The notes beneath the pieces are model-generated. The model saw only the letters and a list, made by a program, of their open reading frames with translations, did no database searches and was not told where the DNA came from. A program made the position numbers and the translations under genes. Below are positions 35,096 to 43,989 of a stretch of 64,000 nucleotides of DNA, piece by piece (positions within the stretch are counted from its first letter, which is position 1; each line of letters opens with the position of its first letter). This stretch comes from Halochromatium salexigens (GTDB lineage: Bacteria > Pseudomonadota > Gammaproteobacteria > Chromatiales > Chromatiaceae), in NCBI RefSeq assembly GCF_016653295.1, contig NZ_NHSF01000059.1, forward strand, positions 8,001 to 72,000, given 5' to 3'.

Positions 35096-35587
35096 ATGAT
35101 CTGGGTCGATTACGTCATCATCGCCATCATCGCGCTCTCGGCGCTGATCGGATTGGCGCGGGGGCTGGTTCGGGAGGTGATCTCGCTCCTGGTGTGGGGT
35201 GCCGCCCTGTTGGCAGCCTGGACGTTCTACGAGCCGGTGGCGCTCGAGCTGGCGCCGTGGATCTCGACGCCCTCGGTGCGCATCGCGGTGGCGGTGCTGA
35301 TCCTGGTGCTTGGCGTGCTCATCGCTGGCGCCGTGCTCGGTTATCTGCTGGCGACCCTGGTCGACAAGACCGGGCTCGGCGGCACCGACCGGCTCATGGG
35401 GATGCTCTTCGGTGCCGCGCGCGGTGGTGTGTTGGTCGCCTTGGTGGTCTTCATGGCCTCATTGACGCCGCTCACCGAAGATCCCTGGTGGGATCAATCG
35501 CAACTGCTCGATCACTTCAAGGTCCTGGCCGATTGGATGCTGGAACAGGTACCGCCCGATGTCTACGAGCGCATCAAAGCGCTGTGA
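35096..35587 (+). CDS. cvpA: CvpA family inner-membrane protein
   Basis: A 163-residue protein with four hydrophobic segments (VDYVIIAIIALSALIGLARG at the N-terminus). CvpA is linked to colicin V production and envelope stress tolerance; its molecular activity is not settled. The ATG at 35096 gives the family N-terminus; a GTG three codons earlier is less likely. It lies eight bases before purF, the conserved order. Confidence 0.93.
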   Translation: MIWVDYVIIAIIALSALIGLARGLVREVISLLVWGAALLAAWTFYEPVALELAPWISTPSVRIAVAVLILVLGVLIAGAVLGYLLATLVDKTGLGGTDRLMGMLFGAARGGVLVALVVFMASLTPLTEDPWWDQSQLLDHFKVLADWMLEQVPPDVYERIKAL

Positions 35588-35595
35588 GTTAGTCC

Positions 35596-37113
35596 ATGTG
35601 TGGAATCGTTGGCATCGTCGGCAAATCGCCGATCAATCAGATCCTCTATGACGCGCTGCTGGTGTTGCAACATCGCGGCCAGGACGCCGCCGGCATCGTC
35701 ACCAGCGACAGCAAGAAGCTGCACATGCGCAAGGATACCGGCCTGGCGCGGGATGTCTTCCGTACCCGGCACATGCTGCGCCTGCGCGGCAACATGGGCA
35801 TCGGCCATGTCCGCTATCCGACCGCTGGCGGCTCCTGCTCCTCGGAAGCACAGCCGTTCTACGTCAACTCGCCCTATGGGATCGTGCTCGCCCATAACGG
35901 CAACCTGACCAACGCCGAGGAACTCAAGCGCGACGTCTTCGTCGACGACCTGCGCCACATCAATACCGAATCCGACTCCGAGATCCTGCTCAACGTCTTC
36001 GCCCACGAGCTGCAACTGCAGAACAAATTGCGCATCGACGAGCAGGACATCTTTCGCGCCGTCGAGGGTGTGCATCGACGCTGTCGTGGCGGCTACGCGG
36101 CGGTGGCGATGATCCCGGGCTTCGGTGTCTTCGGCTTTCGCGATCCGCACGGCATTCGGCCGGTGGTCTATGGCAAGCGCGAGACCGAAGCCGGCGAGGA
36201 ATACATCATCGCCTCCGAGAGCGTGGCGCTCGATACCATCGGCTTCGAGCTGATCGGCGACGTCGCGCCGGGCGAGTGCGTCTTCATCGACCGCGAAGGC
36301 CATCTGCACACCAAGCAATGCGCGCCGCAGCCGGTGCTCTCGCCCTGTATCTTCGAGTTCGTCTACTTCGCGCGGCCCGATTCGATCATCGACAACATCT
36401 CGGTGCACAAGGCGCGCTCGCGCATGGGCAAGAAGCTGGCGGCGAAGATCAAACGGGTTTGGCCAGGGCATGACATCGATGTCGTGATCCCGGTGCCGGA
36501 TACCAGCCGCACCGCCGCCTTGCAACTGGCCAATCATCTCGGCGTGCCCTATGCCGAGGGCTTTATCAAGAATCGCTACATCGGCCGCACCTTCATCATG
36601 CCCGGCCAGCAGGTGCGCAAGAAATCGGTGCGCCAGAAGTTGAACGCGATCGATCTCGAGTTTCGCCGCAAGAACGTGCTCTTGGTCGATGACTCCATCG
36701 TGCGTGGCACCACCTCGCAGCAGATCATCCAGATGGCGCGTGATGCCGGCGCGCGACGCGTCTACTTCGCCTCGGCCGCACCGCCGGTGCGCTACCCGAA
36801 TGTGTACGGAATCGATATGCCCTCGGCGAGCGAGCTGATCGCGCACGCGCGCAGCGAGGCCGAGATCGAGCGCGAGCTGGGCGCCGACCGGCTCTTCTTC
36901 CAGGATCTCGATGATCTGATCGATGCCGTGCAGAAGCGCGGCAAGAGCCTGGTCGACCGTTTCGATACCTCGGTCTTCGATGGTATCTATGTGACCGGTG
37001 ATGTGACCCCGGACTATCTCGAAGAGCTGGAGCGAGCGCGCAGCGATGGCGCCAAGCAAGAGCGCCGCTCGGGTCAGGACGAGACCGTGATCGAACTCTA
37101 CAACACCGCATGA
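35596..37113 (+). CDS. purF: Amidophosphoribosyltransferase
   Basis: First committed enzyme of purine synthesis, transferring ammonia from glutamine to PRPP. The 505-residue protein begins MCGIVGIVG, so Cys2 becomes the N-terminal nucleophile with no propeptide. The glutaminase domain carries [14 protein letters not shown] and [11 protein letters not shown]; the PRPP loop is [15 protein letters not shown] near residue 365. It belongs to the E. coli type, without the extra cluster cysteines of the Bacillus type. Its stop overlaps metZ by four bases (ATGA). Confidence 0.98.
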   Translation: MCGIVGIVGKSPINQILYDALLVLQHRGQDAAGIVTSDSKKLHMRKDTGLARDVFRTRHMLRLRGNMGIGHVRYPTAGGSCSSEAQPFYVNSPYGIVLAHNGNLTNAEELKRDVFVDDLRHINTESDSEILLNVFAHELQLQNKLRIDEQDIFRAVEGVHRRCRGGYAAVAMIPGFGVFGFRDPHGIRPVVYGKRETEAGEEYIIASESVALDTIGFELIGDVAPGECVFIDREGHLHTKQCAPQPVLSPCIFEFVYFARPDSIIDNISVHKARSRMGKKLAAKIKRVWPGHDIDVVIPVPDTSRTAALQLANHLGVPYAEGFIKNRYIGRTFIMPGQQVRKKSVRQKLNAIDLEFRRKNVLLVDDSIVRGTTSQQIIQMARDAGARRVYFASAAPPVRYPNVYGIDMPSASELIAHARSEAEIERELGADRLFFQDLDDLIDAVQKRGKSLVDRFDTSVFDGIYVTGDVTPDYLEELERARSDGAKQERRSGQDETVIELYNTA

Positions 37114-38327
37114 AGCTCGCCACGCGCGCGATCCGCACCGGCCATCAGCGCACTGGCGAGGGCGAGCACTGCGAGCCGATCTTTGCCACCTCGAGCTTCG
37201 TCTTCGCGAGCGCGGCCGAGGCGGCGGCGCGCTTCTCCGGCGCGCAGCCGGGCAATATCTACTCGCGCTTCACCAATCCGACCGTGCGCGCCTTCGAGCA
37301 GCGGCTCGCCGCGCTCGAGGGGGGCGAGGCCTGTGTCGCCACCGCCTCTGGCATGGCGGCGATCCTGGCCACCTGCATGGGGCTGCTGCAGGCTGGAGAC
37401 CGCATTCTCGCCGCGCGCAGCCTGTTCGGCAGCACCACCATGCTGTTCGACAAGTATCTCGCCCGCTTTGGTATCGCCACCGACTACGTCCCGCTCAGCG
37501 ATCTCGACGCCTGGGCCGCTGCGATCCGGCCCGAGACCAAGCTGCTGTTCGCCGAGACCCCCTCGAACCCGCTCACCGAGCTGGTCGCGATCCGCCCCCT
37601 GAGCGAGATCGCCCATGCCCACGGCTGCCTGCTCGCGATCGATAATTGCTTCTGCACGCCGGCGCTGCAACGCCCGCTCGAGCAGGGGGCCGATCTGGTG
37701 ATCCACTCGGCGACCAAGTACCTGGACGGACAGGGTCGTTGCGTCGGCGGCGCGGTGGTCGGCCCTGCCAAGCAGGTCGGCGAGGACGTCTTCGGCGTGG
37801 TGCGCACCGCCGGCCCCTCGCTCAGCCCCTTCAATGCCTGGCTGTTCCTGAAGGGCCTGGAGACCTTGCACCTGCGCATGCACGCGCATGCGGCGAGCGC
37901 ACTGACACTGGCGCGCTGGTTGGAAGCGCATCCGGCGGTGGCGCGTGTCTATTATCCGGGGCTGCCCGACCATCCTCAGCATCATTTGATCGCGGACGGG
38001 GCGAGCGCCGGGGCGCAGGCGCAACAACGAACCGGCGGTGGAATCATCGCCTTCGAGGTCACGGCGCCGCAGCCGAACTGGGCGCGCAAAGCGGCCTGGT
38101 CGGTGATCGACGCCACGCAGTTGCTCTCGATCACCGCCAATCTCGGCGACACCAAGACCACCATCACTCACCCAGCGACCACCACCCACGGCCGGCTGAG
38201 CGCCGAGGCGCGGGCCGAGGTCGGGATCGGCGAGGGGCTGATCCGCCTCGCCGTCGGGCTCGAGGATGTGGCCGACATCCAGGATGATCTCGCGCGCGGT
38301 TTGGATGCCCTCGAAGACCGGCGTTGA
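37110..38327 (+). CDS. metZ: O-succinylhomoserine sulfhydrylase
   Basis: PLP enzyme that makes homocysteine from O-succinylhomoserine and sulfide, bypassing cystathionine. The 405-residue protein belongs to the Cys/Met-metabolism PLP family; the PLP lysine is in [18 protein letters not shown] near residue 203, and [17 protein letters not shown] and [11 protein letters not shown] are typical. The purF-metZ coupling, seen in pseudomonads and many other gammaproteobacteria, supports metZ over metB. The ATG overlaps the purF stop. Confidence 0.93.
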   Translation: MKLATRAIRTGHQRTGEGEHCEPIFATSSFVFASAAEAAARFSGAQPGNIYSRFTNPTVRAFEQRLAALEGGEACVATASGMAAILATCMGLLQAGDRILAARSLFGSTTMLFDKYLARFGIATDYVPLSDLDAWAAAIRPETKLLFAETPSNPLTELVAIRPLSEIAHAHGCLLAIDNCFCTPALQRPLEQGADLVIHSATKYLDGQGRCVGGAVVGPAKQVGEDVFGVVRTAGPSLSPFNAWLFLKGLETLHLRMHAHAASALTLARWLEAHPAVARVYYPGLPDHPQHHLIADGASAGAQAQQRTGGGIIAFEVTAPQPNWARKAAWSVIDATQLLSITANLGDTKTTITHPATTTHGRLSAEARAEVGIGEGLIRLAVGLEDVADIQDDLARGLDALEDRR

Positions 38328-38460
38328 GCCTGCTCGCCCCGCTCATCCAACGAGCGGACGCGCATGGCGCAAACCTTCGTCGTCACCGGTGATCAGGCCA
38401 GCGGCGCGGGCCGCGCCCACCCGCGTGCGTGTCCATACATACCGCCAAGGGAGCAACGCG

Positions 38461-39459
38461 ATGCAAGAACACGAGCAAGTGGATGAACTCGATCCGGCCC
38501 AGCGTGCCGATCAGGCGAGCAAACAGATCCTGCGCCGGCTGCTCGGGACCATCGAGGCCAATGTCGAGGGCGCGCGCCAGAACCGCGACAGCGAATACCT
38601 GCATGATCTGCGCGTCGCGACCCGTCGCACGCGCTCGGCGCTGAGCCAGATCAAGGGCGTCTTTCCCGAAGCTACCGTCACCGATTTCAAGGCGCGTTTC
38701 GCCTGGCTGCAGCAGGTGACCGGGCCGGTGCGCGACCTCGATGTCTATCTGCTCGATTTCCCGACCCTGCGACAGCGCCTGCCGACGTCCTTGCAGCCGG
38801 ATCTCGAGCCCTTGTACCAGTTGCTGCTCGCGCAACATGCCGAGGCCCAACAGCAGCTGGCGTTGGATCTCGCGTCGCCGAGATTCGAGCAATTGCTCGA
38901 CGATTGGCGAGCCTTTCTCGATGCGCCCGTGGACCTCGCCCGGGCGCCTGCCGAGGCACCGCCGACCCAGGCCGCGTTGCCGATCAAACAAGTCGCCGAT
39001 CAGCGCATCCGCACACTGCTCAGGCGGGTGCGCGCCGAGGGCCAGGCGATCAGCGAGGCGTCACCGCCGGAGGATCTGCACGAGCTGCGCAAGAGCGGCA
39101 AGAAACTGCGCTACCTGATGGAGTTCTTCCAGAGCCTGTACGCGAAGCAGCGGATGCGCGAGCAGATCAAGCAGACCAAGCGGCTGCTCGATAACCTCGG
39201 GCGTTTTCAGGACACGGCAGTGCAGGCCCGGCATCTGCGCGAGACCGCTGATGCGAGCGGTGGCGAGGCTCGGCTTCCCGCCGCGACCTTGCTGGCGATG
39301 GGGGCGTTGATCGGGCAACTGTTGCAGGATCAAGCGCGCGCTCGCGACGGTTTCGCCGAAGTCTTCGCCGGCTTCGACAGCGCCAAGAATGCCACGCGCT
39401 TCAAGGCCCTGCTCGCCGCTGATCCAACGCCCCGGCGCAAGCGCGCGCGAAAACGCTAG
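38461..39459 (+). CDS. CHAD-domain protein
   Basis: A 332-residue soluble protein with a CHAD domain: paired helical repeats with conserved His/Arg/Lys (YLHDLRVATRRTRSAL near residue 43, GPVRDLDVYLLDF, and the second half DLHELRKSGKKLRYLMEFF). CHAD proteins bind inorganic polyphosphate through these basic residues; they are often fused to a CYTH triphosphatase, which is absent here. The ATG at 38461 has GGGAG upstream; the frame before it overlaps metZ and is noise. It ends in a very basic RKRARKR tail. Confidence 0.9.
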   Translation: MQEHEQVDELDPAQRADQASKQILRRLLGTIEANVEGARQNRDSEYLHDLRVATRRTRSALSQIKGVFPEATVTDFKARFAWLQQVTGPVRDLDVYLLDFPTLRQRLPTSLQPDLEPLYQLLLAQHAEAQQQLALDLASPRFEQLLDDWRAFLDAPVDLARAPAEAPPTQAALPIKQVADQRIRTLLRRVRAEGQAISEASPPEDLHELRKSGKKLRYLMEFFQSLYAKQRMREQIKQTKRLLDNLGRFQDTAVQARHLRETADASGGEARLPAATLLAMGALIGQLLQDQARARDGFAEVFAGFDSAKNATRFKALLAADPTPRRKRARKR

Positions 39460-39491
39460 ACGAGGATCGAGCCGTCGCTCCGACCCAAGAC

Positions 39492-40640
39492 TCAGGTCAA
39501 CAGGCGGCGCAGGATCTCGGCGTAGATGGCCGAGAGCTGGTCGAGTTCCTCGACGCCGACGCATTCATCGACCTTGTGGATGGTGGCGTTGATCGGCCCA
39601 AGCTCGACCACCTGGGCGCCGGTGGGTGCGATGAAGCGCCCGTCGGAGGTGCCACCGGCGGTCGAGCATTGGCTCGGCGCCTCGGTGACGGCGAGGATCG
39701 CGGCTTGGGTGGCGTCGACCAGGGCGCCAGCCGGGGTCAGGAAGGGATGCCCGGAGACGCGCCAGTCGATCTGGTGATCCAGCCCATGGCGGTCGAGGAT
39801 CGCCTGGATGCGCTGCTGGAGCACCTCCGGCGTCTGCTCGGTCGAGAAGCGCAGGTTGAACAGCACCTCGAGTTCGCCGGGGATCACGTTATCGGCGCCG
39901 GTGCCGGCGTGGATGTTCGAGATCTGGAAGCTGGTCGGCGGGAAGTGCTCATTGCCCGCGTCCCAGTGCTCGGCACAGAGTTCGGCCAAGGCCGGCGCCG
40001 CGCGATGCACCGGATTATCGGCCAGCGTCGGATAGGCCACATGCCCCTGCTTGCCACGAATCCGCAGCCGCCCGCCGAGGCTGCCGCGCCGGCCGTGCTT
40101 GATGATGTCGCCGAGCCGCCGGTGGCTCGAGGGCTCGCCGACCAGTGCATAGTCGATCTGTTCGCCGCGCGCCGAGAGCGCCTCGACCACGCGGCGGGTG
40201 CCGTCGATCGAGGGGCCTTCCTCATCGCTGGTGATCAGGAACGCGATCGAGCCTCGATGATCGGGATGCGCGGCGATGAAGTGCTCGGTCGCGGTGATCA
40301 TCGCCGCAAGTGAACCTTTCATGTCGCAGGCGCCGCGGCCATAGAGCAGGCCGTCGCGGATCTCGGGCGCGAAGGGGTCGGAGGTCCAGTCCGCGCGCGG
40401 ACCCGGCGGCACCACATCGGTGTGACCGGCAAAGCAGAACAGCGGCCCGTCGCTGCCGCGCCGGGCCCAGAGGTTGTCGACCTCGCTAAAGCGCATCGGC
40501 TCGATGGCGAAGCCGAGCGCCGCGAGCCGCTTGGCCATCAACGGCTGGCAGCCGGCGTCCTCGGGAGTGACCGAGCGCCGGCGGATCAGGTCCAGGGCAA
40601 GCTCGAGGGTTGGGGAGGTTGCTGCGTCTGAGGACATCAT
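39492..40640 (-). CDS. dapE: Succinyl-diaminopimelate desuccinylase
   Basis: Zinc metallopeptidase-fold enzyme that releases LL-diaminopimelate and succinate. About 382 residues from the ATG at 40640 (the frame reaches a TTG at 40652). Metal ligands appear in [21 protein letters not shown] and the catalytic Glu in [23 protein letters not shown] is near the C-terminus. It is the last gene of a minus-strand dapC-dapD-dapE operon. Confidence 0.97.
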   Translation of the reverse strand: MMSSDAATSPTLELALDLIRRRSVTPEDAGCQPLMAKRLAALGFAIEPMRFSEVDNLWARRGSDGPLFCFAGHTDVVPPGPRADWTSDPFAPEIRDGLLYGRGACDMKGSLAAMITATEHFIAAHPDHRGSIAFLITSDEEGPSIDGTRRVVEALSARGEQIDYALVGEPSSHRRLGDIIKHGRRGSLGGRLRIRGKQGHVAYPTLADNPVHRAAPALAELCAEHWDAGNEHFPPTSFQISNIHAGTGADNVIPGELEVLFNLRFSTEQTPEVLQQRIQAILDRHGLDHQIDWRVSGHPFLTPAGALVDATQAAILAVTEAPSQCSTAGGTSDGRFIAPTGAQVVELGPINATIHKVDECVGVEELDQLSAIYAEILRRLLT

Positions 40641-40715
40641 GGTGCTGGTCAATCGAGAAGCGGCGAGACCGAAAAGCGTTTGGGTCCGTGGCTGGGCACT
40701 GGTTGGGATAAGCGC

Positions 40716-41549
40716 TCAGATATCGCGCAGCAGCTCGTTGATGCCGACCTTGCCGCGAGTCTTCTCGTCGACCTGCTTGATGATCACCGCGCAGTAGAGG
40801 CTGTGCGTGCCGTCCTTCGCCGGCAGGTTGCCGGGCACGACGACGGCGCCAGCGGGCACGCGGCCATAGCTGATCTCGCCGGTCTCACGGTGATAGATCT
40901 TGGTGCTCTGGCCGATGTAGACCCCCATCGAAATCACCGCACCCCGCTCGACGATGACGCCCTCGACGATCTCGGAGCGCGCGCCGATGAAGCAATCATC
41001 CTCGATGATGGTCGGCGCGGCCTGGATCGGCTCGAGCACACCGCCGATGCCGACGCCACCGGAGAGGTGGACGTTCTTGCCGATCTGGGCGCAGGAGCCC
41101 ACGGTGGCCCAGGTATCGACCATGGTGCCGGAGTCGACATAGGCGCCGATGTTGACATAGGAGGGCATGAGCACGCAGCTCGGCGCGATGTAGGAGCCGC
41201 GTCGGGCGGTGGCCGGTGGCACCACGCGCACCCCGCCATCGCGGAAGTCCTTGGAGCTGACATCGGCGTACTTCGAGGGCACCTTGTCGTAATAGTTGGT
41301 GAAGCCGCCCTTGATGAACTGGTTGTCCTCGATGCGGAACGAGAGCAGCACCGCTTTCTTGATCCAATCGTTGACGACCCAGTCACCGGCATGCGGCTGG
41401 GCGACGCGCAGCTCACCGCGATCGAGTCGCTCGATGGTGTCGATGACCGCATCGCGCACATGGGTCTCGACCGTGCGCGGGGTAATCTCGGCACGGTGCT
41501 CGAAGGCCTGCTCGATGATGGCTTGCTGCTCGCTGTGTTGCTCGGACAT
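40716..41549 (-). CDS. dapD: 2,3,4,5-tetrahydropyridine-2,6-dicarboxylate N-succinyltransferase
   Basis: Adds succinyl from succinyl-CoA to tetrahydrodipicolinate in lysine and peptidoglycan-precursor synthesis. The 277-residue protein has the left-handed beta-helix made of hexapeptide repeats ([27 protein letters not shown] and onward) and the N-terminal helical domain. GGAG precedes the ATG. It lies 103 bases after dapC, a gap with a possible weak terminator, and 75 bases before the chosen dapE start. Confidence 0.97.
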   Translation of the reverse strand: MSEQHSEQQAIIEQAFEHRAEITPRTVETHVRDAVIDTIERLDRGELRVAQPHAGDWVVNDWIKKAVLLSFRIEDNQFIKGGFTNYYDKVPSKYADVSSKDFRDGGVRVVPPATARRGSYIAPSCVLMPSYVNIGAYVDSGTMVDTWATVGSCAQIGKNVHLSGGVGIGGVLEPIQAAPTIIEDDCFIGARSEIVEGVIVERGAVISMGVYIGQSTKIYHRETGEISYGRVPAGAVVVPGNLPAKDGTHSLYCAVIIKQVDEKTRGKVGINELLRDI

Positions 41550-41608
41550 GGTTGGCTCCGGTGAAGATTGCTGGAAAGAGAACGTGAATCAAATTCAGGT
41601 TAATCAGG

Positions 41609-41650
41609 AAAAACCGCGCTGCCCGATGAGCACGACGATGTCACGCGGTT
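41609..41650 (-). terminator. Weak hairpin with T-run between dapC and dapD
   Basis: On the minus strand AACCGCG (41650-41644) can pair with CGCGGTT (41618-41612), followed by T bases to 41609. The stem is seven base pairs but the loop is about 25 bases, so the structure is weak. It starts three bases after the dapC stop and could partly terminate the message before dapD. Confidence 0.35.
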
Positions 41651-41652
41651 CG

Positions 41653-42849
41653 TCATAACCGCTCACAGACGGCGCGGATGCGCTGGGCGGCCTCGATGCA
41701 GTCATCGAGTGGGGGCACCAGCGCCATGCGGATGTGGTTCAGGCCGGGGTCGCCGTGCTCGCCGGCACGCGACAGGAAGCGTCCGGGCAGCACGCGCAGG
41801 TTTTGCTCGGCAAGCAGCCGGCGCGCGAAGTCGGTATCCGGGATCGGTGTGCGCGGCCAGAGATAGAAGCCAGCCGGCGGGATGCTGAACGCGAGCACGT
41901 CTTCCAGAATCGCGGCCACGGCGGCGAACTTCTCGCGATACAGGCGCCGGTTCTCGATCACATGCGCCTCGTCCTGCCAGGCCAGCAGGCTCGCCTGTTG
42001 ATGCTGCAGCGGCATCGCGCAGCCATGATAGGTGCGGTATTGGAAGAACGGTTCGATCAGCTGGGCATCGCCGGCGACGAAACCGGAGCGCAGCCCCGGC
42101 GCGTTTGAGCGCTTCGAGAGGCTGTGGAAACAGACGCAGCGGCGATAATCATCGAGCCCCAGCGCGGCGGCGGCCTGCAGCAGACCGGGCGGCGGGCTCG
42201 CCTCGTCGAGATACAGCTCGGCGTAGCATTCATCGGCGGCGATGATGAAGTCGTGCCGCTGCGCCCGTTCGATCAGCTGCATCAGTTGGGCCTGGCCCAT
42301 CACCGCGCCGGTCGGGTTGCCGGGCGAGCAGAGATAGATCAGTCGGCAGCGCTCCCAGACGGATTCCGGCACGCGCTCGAGATCCGGCAGCCAGTGCGTG
42401 TCCTCGCTGCAAGGGAGCAGATAGGGCGAGGCCCCGGCGAGCAGCGCGGCCCCTTCGTAGATCTGATAGAAGGGGTTGGGCATCAGCACCAGCGCATCCT
42501 CGCGCGGGTCGATCATCGCTTGGGCGAAGGCGAACAGGGCCTCGCGGGTGCCGTTGACTGGCAGCACTTGCGTCTGTGGATCGATCCCGCTCGGGCCGAG
42601 CTTGAAGCGGCGAGCGAGCCAGTCGGCGATCGCTTGGCGTAGCTCGGGCAGCCCGCGCGTGCTCGGATAGCTCGAGAGCTGGTCGATATGCGCGACCAGC
42701 GCGTTGGCGATGAACGCTGGTGTGGCATGCTTAGGCTCGCCGATCGAGAGCGCGATGGCCGATAACTCGGCGGGCGGCTCGATATCACGCATGAGCGCCG
42801 CTAACTTCTCGAACGGGTAGGGTTGCAGGCGGCTGAGGTTCGGGTTCAT
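41653..42849 (-). CDS. dapC: Succinyldiaminopimelate transaminase
   Basis: Class I/II PLP aminotransferase of 398 residues that converts N-succinyl-2-amino-6-ketopimelate to N-succinyl-LL-diaminopimelate. The PLP lysine is in SLSKRSNAPGLRSGFVAGD; other blocks are PNPFYQIYEGAALLAG, SPGNPTGAVM and ADECYAELY. The opening LQPYPFEKLAAL is typical of the DapC subgroup, and the neighbours dapD and dapE remove most doubt about substrate. The start is the ATG at 42849; its region is divergent from a VOC gene 140 bases away. Confidence 0.95.
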   Translation of the reverse strand: MNPNLSRLQPYPFEKLAALMRDIEPPAELSAIALSIGEPKHATPAFIANALVAHIDQLSSYPSTRGLPELRQAIADWLARRFKLGPSGIDPQTQVLPVNGTREALFAFAQAMIDPREDALVLMPNPFYQIYEGAALLAGASPYLLPCSEDTHWLPDLERVPESVWERCRLIYLCSPGNPTGAVMGQAQLMQLIERAQRHDFIIAADECYAELYLDEASPPPGLLQAAAALGLDDYRRCVCFHSLSKRSNAPGLRSGFVAGDAQLIEPFFQYRTYHGCAMPLQHQQASLLAWQDEAHVIENRRLYREKFAAVAAILEDVLAFSIPPAGFYLWPRTPIPDTDFARRLLAEQNLRVLPGRFLSRAGEHGDPGLNHIRMALVPPLDDCIEAAQRIRAVCERL

Positions 42850-42989
42850 CGCAGCGAGAAGACGGTGGGCTGGCGTCGAGCCTCGCCGCCATTGGAAAGC
42901 GGTTTCCTAGGCACAATCGCACAGTATAGGGCAGGGTGCCGATCCGCTCCACTCACAGACAGCCGAGACAGCCGGCGGAGGCCGTTCCG

Positions 42990-43379
42990 ATGAGCCTGAT
43001 CCATACCATCCATCACGTGAGCCTGATCGTCGCCGATACCGAGCGCGCGCTTGCGTTCTATCGCGATCTGCTCGGGCTCGAGGTCGAGCCGACGCGGCCG
43101 CAGCTGGGCTTCGCGGGCGCCTGGCTGCGCGTCGGTGCTCAGCAGATCCACCTGCTGGAGCTACCGAATCCGGACCCGGTCGCGGCGCGTCCCGCGCATG
43201 GCGGGCGCGATCGGCATCTGGCGCTGACGGTGCCCGATCTCGAGGCGGTGATGGCCGTGCTCGACGCCGCCGCGATCCCCTATACGCTCAGTCGCTCTGG
43301 CCGCCGCGCGTTGTTTGCGCGCGATCCCGATGCCAATGCGCTCGAGCTGATCGAGCAGCCGCCTCACCAGCCGTTGTAA
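42990..43379 (+). CDS. VOC (glyoxalase/bleomycin-resistance fold) protein
   Basis: A 129-residue single VOC unit with the expected metal ligands: His in IHHVSLIV, Glu in QIHLLEL, His in DRHLALTV and Glu in NALELIEQ. Family members include glyoxalase I, epimerases and dioxygenases, so the substrate is open; the short length and the FYRDLLGLEV start resemble uncharacterised glyoxalase-like proteins. GGAGG lies eight bases before the ATG at 42990; an earlier in-frame start at 42936 lacks support. Its end overlaps the end of the next minus-strand gene by 16 bases. Confidence 0.85.
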   Translation: MSLIHTIHHVSLIVADTERALAFYRDLLGLEVEPTRPQLGFAGAWLRVGAQQIHLLELPNPDPVAARPAHGGRDRHLALTVPDLEAVMAVLDAAAIPYTLSRSGRRALFARDPDANALELIEQPPHQPL

Positions 43380-43969
43380 TACCAGAGGTTGTTCCAGTCC
43401 GAGGGGGGGCGTGGCTCGCCGCTGGCGTTGGAGGATTCAGAACGCTCGGGGGCTCGATCCTCGACGAGACTGCCGCGCGTGAGTGGACCGCCGGCCGTTG
43501 GCGGTGGGCGCCTTGATTCCACCGGCGGTCCCGCTGGTGTCAGCGGGTTGAACCAGGGGCCGCGGTTGAGGTACAGCCGGCGTTCGGTCTCGATCATCTC
43601 GCGCATCTCCTGTCGTCGCCGCCGTTGTTGGTCCTGGCGCTCGTCGCGCTTGGCCGCGCCGAGGGGGTCCAGCGCATCATGTCTGGCCTGATGCGCGGCG
43701 CGCCGTTGCGCATGTAACGCGCGGCGCTGGGCCCGCACTTCCTCCAGCCAGCGGGGGATTGGCGGCTGATGCGTGCCCGGCGCTGGCATGGGGGCCGGCA
43801 TGGACGCATGCGGCGAAGGTGTCCGCGCGTCGGCCGCTTGCTGCTCATCGGCGGCTTGCTGCTCACCGAGCGGCGCGCCCCAGGCGATCTGGTCAGTGTC
43901 GGCAAGGCCGATGACCATGCTCGCGAGCAGGGCGAGGAGGCATGGGCGTGAAAGGCGAGTGATCGACAT
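43364..43969 (-). CDS. Secreted Arg/Gln-rich hypothetical protein
   Basis: Not recognised. A 201-residue protein with a signal-like start (LSRPCLLALLASMVIGLA), a Pro/Ala/Met-rich stretch, a very basic Arg/Gln helix region (about residues 70-125; QRRALHAQRRAAHQARH, then RRRRQEMREMIE), a Pro/Gly linker and an aromatic C-terminus (WNNLWYYNGW). The frame runs to 44152 inside glnD; the ATG at 43969 is chosen for the signal peptide, and 43990, which touches the glnD stop, is the alternative. It probably follows glnD on one transcript. Periplasmic or outer-membrane location is inference. Confidence 0.55.
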   Translation of the reverse strand: MSITRLSRPCLLALLASMVIGLADTDQIAWGAPLGEQQAADEQQAADARTPSPHASMPAPMPAPGTHQPPIPRWLEEVRAQRRALHAQRRAAHQARHDALDPLGAAKRDERQDQQRRRRQEMREMIETERRLYLNRGPWFNPLTPAGPPVESRRPPPTAGGPLTRGSLVEDRAPERSESSNASGEPRPPSDWNNLWYYNGW

Positions 43970-43989
43970 GGTCAACCCGGTGGGAGGCA

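Noticed and set aside
35563-37059. 498-codon open frame opposite purF
   Set aside because: Antisense shadow; purF is complete with all motifs in the other strand.
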